Assembly: GCA_039984955.1 (NCBI GenBank)
Contig: JBDWTN010000006.1
Coordinates: 186,001 to 250,000 of the forward strand
Direction of reading: 5' to 3'
DNA length: 64,000 nt
Source of the DNA: Marinobacter alexandrii
GTDB lineage: Bacteria; Bacteroidota; Bacteroidia; Cytophagales; Cyclobacteriaceae
Part shown: piece after piece, positions 26,401 to 32,652 of the stretch
Layout of the letters: each line of letters begins with the position of its first letter
How positions within the stretch are numbered: position 1 is the first letter of the stretch
Program-made: the position numbers and the translations under genes
The notes under the pieces: model-generated
Databases searched by the model: none
What the model was told of the DNA's origin: nothing
What the model saw: only the letters and a program-made list of their open reading frames with translations

Positions 26401-26530
26401 TAGGGTCTGCCAACGGAAAGAATGAGGAGTTCATTCGTTGATAGCCCAGGTAGCCGAAAATCAAAAAGCCTATAATGAAAATATTGACTGCTACCGGATA
26501 TTTGATGAAATAGCTAATGAATGATCTCAT
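23387..26530 (-). CDS. RND-family efflux permease (AcrB/CusA-like)
   Basis: A 1047-aa inner-membrane proton antiporter. Residues 1-30 hold TM1 (FIIGFLIFGYLGYQRM). Two large periplasmic porter regions lie at about 35-330 and 550-840, with two sets of membrane helices. The proton-relay motif is in TM4: ILVIGILVDDGIVIAENIY, with the paired aspartates. The first porter region begins with YPGASPEEVEEGVIEKIE, the pattern of this superfamily. The sequence is closer to the broad RND group of Bacteroidota than to specific metal pumps: no methionine clusters typical of CusA are evident. It is coupled to the adaptor (4-nt overlap) and the channel (14-nt overlap). The substrate is not predictable. Confidence 0.95.
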   Translation of the reverse strand: MRSFISYFIKYPVAVNIFIIGFLIFGYLGYQRMNSSFFPLADPTLVRISVTYPGASPEEVEEGVIEKIERNLKGIQGIDRVTSISNENAGTISVEMVTDYDINLLLEDVKNAVDKIPSFPRGIEPPVVEKVDPTRESIVFVVTGDNIPLNLLKETAQDIEDELMLIKGISQVTLSGFPEEEVEIAVTEEKLRSYNLTFEEVSRAVANANIQITGGSIKTGKEEYLIRADNKAYYAKGLRGIVVKTDPSGGKVLLKEIATISNTFSETTDQLSVNGKRAINVSITNTNTEDLIGSADMVKEYIKTFNETHSNVNLIVTSDSSEAIKSRIDLLLENAIIGMVLVLILLSFFLRPGVAMWVAFGLPISFFGMFIILPQVGVTLNMLSMFGMILVIGILVDDGIVIAENIYSRAEKGDSRIKAAINGTMEVIVPILSAIATTVLAFSIFFFLDGAIGAFFKDIAVVVILTLAVSLIEALLILPAHLAHSKDLADQSKTYKLNKYGDQVMAFMRDKLYSPLYRFSLKHQFLSLAVIIFFFMLTMGAFAGKIITFSFFPSNASDQIRISMNTPQGTAEQITDSIATYVEQSVWQVNEGLGENLEGENHVQNVVKQIGRGSSTASITVNLSPSETRAFGSPEIADNIRSTVSSISQLEKLSFNSGANVGGSPISLSLRGKDPQKLDAAKQKVYEVLENTPGVKDIVDTSPDGTKEINLSLKPNAELLGLTLNDVMGQVRNAFFGNEVQRVQRDEDEVKVWVRYAREDRSSLSSIRDIEISTQEGRVALGEIAEYTIQRGEVAINHTDGVREVTVEADVIGNTNAADIMSMLTGPVAEEIEKEYPGITASAEGQNRETNKIINSAAVVMPAVIFLIYIVIVFAFRSYSQPFILIALVPFSIIGVGWGHYIHGFSINVLSFLGIIGLIGIVVNDGLVFIGRFNAFLKEGLPFTEALYETGRARFRAIFLTSITTIAGLAPLMLEKSLQAQFLIPMAISISYGIAVATLLTLFMLPIFLSVANSVKVRFKQLITGTKPEREQVERAIKELKAEHETI

Positions 26531-27654
26531 AGACCTGCTGTACTTTTCTTAACCTCCACTTTCATTCCAGGATACGCACTGGCAATGGCTTGCTTCACCA
26601 ACCATGTTCCTGGTTTTAATCCACGAACAACGAGGCTATCCTCAACGTAATTGATTGGCTCAACTTTTTGTAATTCGAGCTGCTCGTTCCGTACTACATA
26701 CACACTTTCATTCGCAGTAAGTAAGTTGCTGGTGATCGGGACTACATCGAATATCTTTTCACCCCGAATCTTTGCATTGAGGTACTGGCCTTCTTTTAGA
26801 TCAGGATGTGAGACTTCCACATACACTTCTATGGTTTGTGTTTGCTGGTTGATTTTAGGATTTATACGACTGATCTTTCCTGAATACTCGGATCTTCCTT
26901 CTACAGTTTTAAGCGTAGCACTGGACCCCATTTTTAAGTATTCATTTTGACTCGCAGGTACCATGATCTTTAATTCGAATACGGAAGGATCGATCAATTC
27001 CCCGAGCTTCTGTCCATTCCTCACCAATGCACCAGGGTTTACGTTGGCTTCCGTAAGTACTCCACTGAAAGGAGCGTAAATGGTGTATTTACCCAACCGT
27101 TCTTCCTGGTTCTTCACATTGTAATAGGATTGAATGATGTTTCTTCCCGTGATGAAAAATTTTACTTCATCGCTCTCCACTTTTGGTAAAGGCCTCAGCG
27201 GTTGGTCGACATCAAATTCTCGTAAGTACTTCTCCCATTTCTGCGCTGCTTTTGGAAATTCAATCTCCATGTCTGGGAGTATAGCAGCTATTTGACTCAT
27301 GAAATTACTCTTGCTGGATTTTAATTGTGCCAGGTATTCAGCGTCATTAATCTTGATAACCGGCCTACCTTTTTGAAAGATATTACCTTCTTTGAAAGCA
27401 GGGTTATTAGGAAGCAATAGCCCTTGCACTTCGCTGAAAATCTCGATTTTTTCCTTTGCTCTTAAAGTCCCTGTAGCTGAAATTAAAAACGATCTGGAGG
27501 AAGGGTTCACTTCAATAACCTCTACCAAAGGTGCCTTGGTATTAGTGGTTTCTGCTATGGCTTCTTTAGTGCCTTGCTCTCCTAGCACCCTGAATAGTAA
27601 AAAGGCTATGACTAAAACCGCTATTCCGATAAGTACGCTATAAATTCTTTTCAT
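26527..27654 (-). CDS. RND efflux periplasmic adaptor (membrane fusion protein)
   Basis: A 375-aa HlyD/AcrA-type adaptor. I choose the start MKRIYSVLIGIAVLVIAFLL at 27654; the ATG at 27672 would overlap the upstream gene. An N-terminal membrane anchor is followed by a lipoyl/barrel-sandwich half (SATGTLRAKEKIEIFSEVQG), a short helical hairpin (NFMSQIAAILPDMEIEFPKA), the second lipoyl half (YTIYAPFSGVLTEANVNPGA), beta-barrel and membrane-proximal domains. The hairpin is short, as in adaptors of small Bacteroidota pumps. It lies between the DUF6268 gene (7-bp gap) and the pump (4-nt overlap). Confidence 0.92.
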   Translation of the reverse strand: MKRIYSVLIGIAVLVIAFLLFRVLGEQGTKEAIAETTNTKAPLVEVIEVNPSSRSFLISATGTLRAKEKIEIFSEVQGLLLPNNPAFKEGNIFQKGRPVIKINDAEYLAQLKSSKSNFMSQIAAILPDMEIEFPKAAQKWEKYLREFDVDQPLRPLPKVESDEVKFFITGRNIIQSYYNVKNQEERLGKYTIYAPFSGVLTEANVNPGALVRNGQKLGELIDPSVFELKIMVPASQNEYLKMGSSATLKTVEGRSEYSGKISRINPKINQQTQTIEVYVEVSHPDLKEGQYLNAKIRGEKIFDVVPITSNLLTANESVYVVRNEQLELQKVEPINYVEDSLVVRGLKPGTWLVKQAIASAYPGMKVEVKKSTAGL

Positions 27655-27661
27655 TTTGTTT

Positions 27662-28582
27662 TCAATTTCCAAAACCCATTTTTGGACTCACACTAAACCT
27701 TAATCCTATCCTAAAAAAAGCACCTGCATCAGCGTTGAGGTCAAGCAGTTCATTATTGGCACTATCTTCTATTGTGAGAATTGGAGCAGGGACAAATCCT
27801 CCTGCTGCTACCGCAGAAATATTTTTGGATAGCTTTCGGCGATATGATAGCTCTGCATTAAATCCATTGAACCTCAACTTGGTGTTTTCCAGCACTTCAC
27901 CATTCTCTACCAAGACAGGATTTGGATTATTAGCATATACTCCTTGTGGTCGCATGCTTAAGGAAAGTCTGTTTTTATCATCGATCCGATAATCGATCCC
28001 AGTCATGGGGATTCCGATAGAGAAGCTCAGCTTTTCATTAACTTTCCTTCTTAGGTTGATAGTAGGGATGATTGTTGGTCGCCCAAGCTGTGAGCCATAC
28101 AATACTCCAATCATAAGTGTCGTATTTTTATTGAAGTCACCCCATCTCTTTGATACTGCTCCCAACGTATTGACAATGATGTCTTCAGATCCAATACCGT
28201 CATCGAGGGTAGACATTAAATTCGGTCCAACTGATATCATGATTGACCAATTATTCTTTAATGGCTTTCTAATGAAGAAGTTTGTCCTAATGCTATGGAT
28301 CTGCTCATAGGTGGATAGATCCGTATTGATATCACTTTCATCAAAATCGAACTGCAAATACTCATAATTCACTCCAAAGCCTATCATCCATGTAGAGAGA
28401 GGTTTCATGAAGTTAAGATTCGCTCCATAGTTTGTAACTGAATGTCCGCCAATATCCGGCAAATATCCCGCATCCAGACCAGCTATATCAATGCCATCTC
28501 GTGGATCGAATGACATCATTTGAGCTGTTGAGTAGCTAAAGCACGCGATTAGAATAATCCCTGAAATAAGAGGTCTCGACAT
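27662..28582 (-). CDS. DUF6268-family outer-membrane beta-barrel protein
   Basis: The 306-aa protein has a signal peptide (MSRPLISGIILIACFSYSTA). The body is a series of barrel strands (YGANLNFMKPLSTWMIGFGV, FFIRKPLKNNWSIMISVGPN, NKNTTLMIGVLYGSQLG, LSFSIGIPMTGIDYRID) matching the DUF6268 pattern of Bacteroidota outer-membrane proteins. It ends FFRIGLRFSVSPKMGFGN. It is the first gene of the RND efflux operon, about 95-120 bp downstream of repeat site F, so the whole pump operon is probably controlled from that site. Function is unknown; as the first gene it may sense or assist the efflux complex. Confidence 0.82.
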   Translation of the reverse strand: MSRPLISGIILIACFSYSTAQMMSFDPRDGIDIAGLDAGYLPDIGGHSVTNYGANLNFMKPLSTWMIGFGVNYEYLQFDFDESDINTDLSTYEQIHSIRTNFFIRKPLKNNWSIMISVGPNLMSTLDDGIGSEDIIVNTLGAVSKRWGDFNKNTTLMIGVLYGSQLGRPTIIPTINLRRKVNEKLSFSIGIPMTGIDYRIDDKNRLSLSMRPQGVYANNPNPVLVENGEVLENTKLRFNGFNAELSYRRKLSKNISAVAAGGFVPAPILTIEDSANNELLDLNADAGAFFRIGLRFSVSPKMGFGN

Positions 28583-28675
28583 AAGTGTTTTATTAAAAAA
28601 TCAGGATTAAGTGATAGTTTTAGCCACAAAAAACGAGGATGAAAAAGGGAATGTTAGCTCTATTAGCGATCTATC

Positions 28676-28701
28676 GGGCAATATCCTTTATGAAATGGGC
28701 A
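28676..28701 (-). promoter_or_regulatory. LytTR-type direct repeat, site F
   Basis: GGGCA at 28676-28680 and 28697-28701, period 21 bp, about 94-119 bp before the start of the DUF6268/RND operon. The rest of the 28583-28764 gap shows no gene. Confidence 0.55.
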
Positions 28702-28764
28702 AAAGGATGTTTGAATCTAAGAGGGGCTTAGGTGTTCAACTGATTAACTTACTTGAAGGATATA

Positions 28765-29517
28765 CTACGACTCAAGCCACTTTAGAAAATTACTCGCATT
28801 GGCTTTGCTTACAATGACTCGCTCATCAAAAGGAATTTTAATCTCGACAAGGAGTTTTCGTGCAAAGTATTGTGAGACATGTATGATTGCTTCCCTATGA
28901 ATAATAATCTGTCGATTGGCTCGGTAGAAATCCTTTCCAAGAATGTCATCCAGCGCATCCAAACTGTAATTTACTATATGCTTTTTATGATCTTTCGTGA
29001 TGATGGAAGTGATGCCGTTGTTTAAATAAGCTAGCCGAACATCTGCATTTTTTATCGGAAATATTTTGGAACCACGATGTACCAATAATGAATTCTTCTG
29101 ACTAATCTCATTGTTCAGCGTTTGAAATAGACTTCTGAGTTCACCGGATAAATCCTTAGGCTTTGTAAGCTTTTTATATTTCGCAATCGTTCTTGAAATA
29201 GCTTCATTATCAAATGGCTTAAGTAGGTAATCAATCCCATTGGCGTTGAAAGCCTCAAGTGCATACTCATTAAACGCTGTGCAAAAAATTATTGGGATCG
29301 AATTGTCAATTTCCTGAAATATTTCGAAGCTCAAACCATCTGAAAGCTGTATGTCAGAAAAGAACAGGTCTGGCAATTCATTTTTAGTCAAGTAAGTGAG
29401 TGAATCCTTAACGGATTCAAACTTCCCAAGAATCTCAATGCTATCGTCAACCTTGAGTATTTCATTTTCCAATTCTTGAGCCATCAATGGCTCGTCTTCT
29501 ATTATGACAACTCTCAT
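28765..29517 (-). CDS. LytTR-family response regulator
   Basis: The 250-aa protein has a receiver domain at residues 1-120 with the acidic pocket IIEDEP, the phospho-acceptor Asp55 (FFSDIQL), the conserved threonine/alanine (FCTAFNEYA) and lysine (YLLKPFD). A LytTR DNA-binding domain runs from about 140 to 248 (LLVHRGSKIFPIKNADVRLA, SLDALDDILGKDFYRANRQI). LytTR proteins bind direct repeats spaced about two helical turns apart. Six such 21-bp-period repeats precede the island's cargo units, making this the prime candidate regulator. Its start overlaps the sensor kinase stop (ATGA), so the two are coupled. No such repeat is evident upstream of its own operon. Confidence 0.94.
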   Translation of the reverse strand: MRVVIIEDEPLMAQELENEILKVDDSIEILGKFESVKDSLTYLTKNELPDLFFSDIQLSDGLSFEIFQEIDNSIPIIFCTAFNEYALEAFNANGIDYLLKPFDNEAISRTIAKYKKLTKPKDLSGELRSLFQTLNNEISQKNSLLVHRGSKIFPIKNADVRLAYLNNGITSIITKDHKKHIVNYSLDALDDILGKDFYRANRQIIIHREAIIHVSQYFARKLLVEIKIPFDERVIVSKANASNFLKWLES

Positions 29518-30569
29518 TTTCTTGTATTATCTATCACTTTAAAAGATACCTTGAATTGATTATCCTGCTTTTCTACAGCAATATCAGATCCAGACAGTAT
29601 TTGAAATCGCTCTGACAAGTTATTCAGGCCAATTCCAGTAGACTCAGGCTCCTTCCGCTTCGGATTAATATTGTTCGAAAATATTATAGACTCATTCTTG
29701 TACTTAATTGAAATCTTTAAGGGGTGCTGTTTACTCATGCTGTTATGCTTCGTAGCGTTTTCGGCTAAAATTTGTAGTGTGAAAGCAGGTAAATAATTTG
29801 TTTCCTGAACCTTTAATGGTATGTCGCATGCATAATTTAATGCATCAGGAAATCTTACCTGTTGTAGTTGCATGAAATCTTCAAATATCTCAAAATCCTT
29901 TTTGATAAGCATTATCTCAGTGCTTTGGTCTGTTAGTGTAGATCTTAAGAAGTTGGATAAGTTAATCACGAAATTTTCTGCATTTTCCGTTTTATTCTTT
30001 ACGAGTAATTTGAGTGTATTTAATGCATTAAATAAGAAATGAGGTTTGATTTGTTGCTTCAGTTGATTGTACCTGGATTTTTCATTCAACACTTCTAACT
30101 GAGCCTTTTCCAGCTCAAGCTGAGCCTTCCTGCTTCTTGTCAACATTAATTCAATGAGAATCAAAATAATCGTGTTGTTGACCATTGCACCTATAAAAGG
30201 GAAATACCGCATATTTCCTATCTCTATAGGAATTGGTCGTACTTTATTCATTGTTTGTTGAATCAAAAGCAGTAGTAAAAAAACAAAGGCGTAGGATAGT
30301 AGATACCTCAGATTCCCTTTTATAGTTATTTTCTCTCTTTGGAACCAAGAGACCAACCATATGTTAATCCCCCACAGCATTAGCGCATTCACCGTTATGA
30401 AACTAGCTGGCAGCAAGAACCCAAATGGATTATCAAAAAAAGGTGCCTGGAGGTTTGAGATAACAAGGTCTGAACTTAGCAATAATGAAATAGGTGTGAC
30501 ATTATAAATGCCCAATAATGGCGATGTGATTAACGCCATAATAAATAGTCTTTTGTATTTGCTAAACAA
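29514..30569 (-). CDS. LytS/YehU-type sensor histidine kinase
   Basis: A 351-aa inner-membrane kinase. About four membrane segments fill residues 1-140 (LFIMALITSPLLGIYNV, LLPASFITVNALMLWGINIW, LLSYAFVFLLLLLIQQTM, MVNNTIILILIELM). A short coiled coil and the His_kinase box follow: LKQQIKPHFLFNALNTLKLL with phospho-His at about 177. A degenerate HATPase_c ends the protein (ILAENATKHNS, STGIGLNNLSERFQILSG). There is no extracytoplasmic sensor domain, so it probably senses a membrane-borne or membrane-stress signal. It is the first gene of the kinase/regulator pair. In Bacteroidota such pairs usually control neighbouring genes, consistent with the repeats at sites A-F. Confidence 0.93.
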   Translation of the reverse strand: MFSKYKRLFIMALITSPLLGIYNVTPISLLLSSDLVISNLQAPFFDNPFGFLLPASFITVNALMLWGINIWLVSWFQREKITIKGNLRYLLSYAFVFLLLLLIQQTMNKVRPIPIEIGNMRYFPFIGAMVNNTIILILIELMLTRSRKAQLELEKAQLEVLNEKSRYNQLKQQIKPHFLFNALNTLKLLVKNKTENAENFVINLSNFLRSTLTDQSTEIMLIKKDFEIFEDFMQLQQVRFPDALNYACDIPLKVQETNYLPAFTLQILAENATKHNSMSKQHPLKISIKYKNESIIFSNNINPKRKEPESTGIGLNNLSERFQILSGSDIAVEKQDNQFKVSFKVIDNTRK

Positions 30570-30754
30570 TGGGGTCTGCTTTGTTACTAGCGACCAAGTT
30601 CATCATATGAGTGAACTAGTGCAATTCTTTAAGATATTTTAACTATTTTGGTCAAATCATAAAGTATTAAACAAAATCGAAAGAATCGGTGACCATAAAA
30701 TCTTAAGTAACTGATAATCAATCATTTAATTATAATAGGTCAGTGCCTCCGCTG

Positions 30755-31294
30755 CTAGACTTTTAATACTTGATAGGTCAACTCAACCATGCCATCATTG
30801 AAAGCAGTCGTATCTTTTAAATGCAACTTGATCTCTGATCCGATGTAGTCAAAGAATAGCTTTCCTCCACCTAGTAGGATTGGCATAAAAGTCACTACAA
30901 TTTCATCGACCAACTTGTGCTTCAAAAAGTCTTTAGTTGTCTCAGAACCACCAACCATCCAAATATTTTGAAACTTTGATCTGAGTTGGCTAGCAAGATT
31001 GCGAGGATCACCTGAGTAAAACTCGACGCTTTCTTTGAAAGCTTTTAAATCTCTGTTAGTCAATACCACAACTGGAGTATCACCATAGGCCCAACCCAGC
31101 TCTACCGCATGTTCATAGGTTTTGGATCCCATAACATAGCAATCGATAGACTTAAGGAATTCATTGATGTAATCTTCAGTAAGCGCAACCCCCTCTTCAT
31201 AAGAATCGGTTGAACGCATCCAATCAATGGTACCCTCTTCATTAGCGATAAAGCCGTCAAGACTTGATACCATGTGTATTGTTACTTTCGACAT
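30755..31294 (-). CDS. Dihydrofolate reductase-family (RibD C-terminal-like) protein
   Basis: The 179-aa protein starts at MSKVTIHMVSSLDGFIANEE; the ATG 12 nt upstream adds four unlikely residues. The nucleotide-binding fold of the RibD_C/DHFR-like family is shown by VSSLDGFIANEEGTIDWM, YVMGSKTYEHAVELGW, PVVVLTNRDLK, IWMVGGSETTKDFLKHKLVD and LGGGKLFFD. These small cytosolic proteins reduce pteridine- or pyrimidine-like compounds with NADPH and are widespread, often with no known substrate. It lies near the right end of the island, between the kinase operon and the excisionase-like gene, with no obvious operon partner. True folA is excluded by the RibD_C-type motifs. Confidence 0.88.
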   Translation of the reverse strand: MSKVTIHMVSSLDGFIANEEGTIDWMRSTDSYEEGVALTEDYINEFLKSIDCYVMGSKTYEHAVELGWAYGDTPVVVLTNRDLKAFKESVEFYSGDPRNLASQLRSKFQNIWMVGGSETTKDFLKHKLVDEIVVTFMPILLGGGKLFFDYIGSEIKLHLKDTTAFNDGMVELTYQVLKV

Positions 31295-31374
31295 ATAGAT
31301 TATCAATAAGTCCGAATAAAGTTATTTGATCTGTTTCACTTTGTACATCAAGCACTTGATTTCAAAAAATAAAC

Positions 31375-31710
31375 ATGACTATGGCAAACGAAAAAGCCTA
31401 TAATCCTTTTGAGGTTATTAACAATCAACTTGATAGAATTGAGACCCTTCTTTCCGATATTGACCAAAGAATCGTCAAATTGGAAAATAACCAGGTTGAG
31501 AATGATAGATTCATGGATATTAATGAAGCGTCTGAATTTTTGGGTGATGCAAAAGCCACCTTATATGGAAGGACAAGCAAGAATGAAATTCAATTCTACA
31601 AACGTGGTAAGAAGGTATATTTCAAGAAATCTGATTTAGTCAAGTGGATTGAAGGGGGTAGGATGAGAACCATCGATGAGATAAAGGATGATGTCAGAAA
31701 GAGACTCTAA
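31375..31710 (+). CDS. Excisionase-like helix-turn-helix protein
   Basis: The 111-aa protein has an N-terminal coiled-coil region (NQLDRIETLLSDIDQRIVKL, residues 15-35), then a MerR/excisionase-type winged HTH (HTH_17) at about 48-95: MDINEASEFLGDAKATLYGR, IQFYKRGKKVYFKKSDLVKW. This layout is common for Bacteroidota excisionase-family proteins. Its location near the right border, opposite the integrase, fits a recombination directionality factor for the island. An alternative start is the second ATG two codons in. It could also be a plain transcriptional regulator; excision activity is inferred from family and position. Confidence 0.8.
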   Translation: MTMANEKAYNPFEVINNQLDRIETLLSDIDQRIVKLENNQVENDRFMDINEASEFLGDAKATLYGRTSKNEIQFYKRGKKVYFKKSDLVKWIEGGRMRTIDEIKDDVRKRL

Positions 31711-31827
31711 GCATAAGTCGAATAAATTACCTTTTGCTTATTCTATCCCGCTTTGATCGGATAGCGATATGGTGAGTGTGGTAGGGTTCGGTAAGGATCA
31801 TTAAATTAAGTATCAAAAAAAGCTATT

Positions 31828-32457
31828 ATGGATTATTGGATAGGAAAACTTGATGAGTTGATCTGGTTTATGATTTTTTCGACTGTTTGGTATGTTGTGT
31901 TCAGGTACAGAAACCTTATCAAGGATTATTTTATCACTACTTATAGTAAGGCAAGATTGCCTCTTCCTGAAGGGATTCAGCCTAAAAATCAAAAGATTAG
32001 AATTCTAATGTTTTGGTTTATCGGGTTCGTGGTGATGCTACCAATTGTATCATTTGCAAGTGGAGGAATAAATGCAAAGAGTACCTGGAATGATCTCGCC
32101 TGGATTGGCCAATGGTTACCAGATGTTCCACTTCGAAGTGAAGACTATCTAGTTAGTTGGTCAATAATACTTTTTTCGCTAATCTATGCTTCACTTCTTT
32201 ACACAACTTCGCATTTATTTGCATTGGGTATTGCAAGAATTTGGAGGAATCAAATAAGTAATGAAAATGCCTGGAATATACTACATGTATGTACATCAGT
32301 TTTGTGGGGAATTCCTTTGTTAGCGATGTTTTGTATTCCTCTGTTCGGAACTAGTTTCATTCATAACCTTCAAATGATTTTCTCAATCTTGATTCTTCTT
32401 ACAATGCTGGCTGTGGCAGGTAATCATCAAGCCAAGAAGCAAGGCAATTTAGGATGA
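31828..32457 (+). CDS. Multi-pass membrane protein, unknown function (209 aa)
   Basis: Hydrophobic segments are visible at about 11-25 (LIWFMIFSTVWYVVF), 56-76 (ILMFWFIGFVVMLPIVSFAS), 111-133 (WSIILFSLIYASLLYTTSHL), 148-170 (ILHVCTSVLWGIPLLAMFCI) and 178-198 (LQMIFSILILLTMLAVAGN), giving about five membrane helices and no signal peptidase site. A conserved catalytic pattern is not visible and I do not recognise the family. It is the last gene of the island and ends only 130 bp before the attR core; its stop is followed directly by a fragment of tmRNA sequence. The tail after the last helix is short. Confidence 0.7.
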   Translation: MDYWIGKLDELIWFMIFSTVWYVVFRYRNLIKDYFITTYSKARLPLPEGIQPKNQKIRILMFWFIGFVVMLPIVSFASGGINAKSTWNDLAWIGQWLPDVPLRSEDYLVSWSIILFSLIYASLLYTTSHLFALGIARIWRNQISNENAWNILHVCTSVLWGIPLLAMFCIPLFGTSFIHNLQMIFSILILLTMLAVAGNHQAKKQGNLG

Positions 32458-32458
32458 T

Positions 32459-32473
32459 CTGGACGAGGGTTCG
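32459..32473 (+). repeat. tmRNA 3'-end fragment inside the right end of the island
   Basis: CTGGACGAGGGTTCG is identical to 10108-10122 of ssrA and then diverges (GGAGTC instead of AATCCC). It is a second partial ssrA copy 115 bp inside attR, perhaps a secondary attachment site or scar. Confidence 0.7.
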
Positions 32474-32507
32474 GGAGTCAATTACGACCAAAAAAGTGCA
32501 AAATGCG

Positions 32508-32527
32508 CGGTTACCAAGTCGGTTACC
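32508..32527. repeat. Right-end CGGTTACC direct repeats, candidate integrase arm sites
   Basis: CGGTTACC at 32508-32515 and 32520-32527 matches the core of the inverted repeat at the left end (10248-10276). Confidence 0.55.
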
Positions 32528-32587
32528 TGTATGAAAATAAATTCTTAACTATTTGATTATCAATGCATAATTTTATAGGTGTGAGCT

Positions 32588-32603
32588 CCTCCGACTCCAC
32601 TTT
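32588..32603. other. attR core repeat
   Basis: CCTCCGACTCCACTTT, identical to attL at 10127-10142. The base before it differs (T versus C), which marks the border of the repeat. Confidence 0.85.
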
Positions 32604-32629
32604 AAAGCTGCCCCGTGCAGCTTTTTTTT
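32604..32629 (+). terminator. Displaced native ssrA terminator
   Basis: The 8-bp stem AAAGCTGC / GCAGCTTT with loop CCCGT, followed by a T run. It directly follows the attR core with no gene reading into it, so before integration it would have ended the tmRNA transcript. It may still terminate the island's last transcript. Confidence 0.85.
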
Positions 32630-32652
32630 GGTTTTATCGAACTGAGATGGAA

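Larger units (their letters stand above)
10127..32603. mobile_element. Integrative genomic island in ssrA (about 22.5 kb)
   Basis: Borders are the 16-bp direct repeat at the tmRNA 3' end and at 32588. A tyrosine recombinase (10396-11640) sits at the left end and an excisionase-like HTH protein (31375-31710) near the right end. CGGTTACC repeats, candidate integrase arm sites, occur just inside both ends. After the right border comes a rho-independent terminator that has no gene before it and fits as the displaced ssrA terminator. Cargo: outer-membrane proteins, kelch/DUF4270 lipoproteins, a TonB-receptor-like protein, a complete RND pump and a LytS/LytTR pair. No conjugation or phage genes are visible, so it is a non-self-mobilising island or a decayed element. 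Confidence 0.82.

Noticed and set aside
28611-28817. 68-codon plus-strand ORF between the DUF6268 gene and the LytTR gene
   Set aside because: It runs antisense into the end of the LytTR gene and across regulatory site F, with no domain or start signal.
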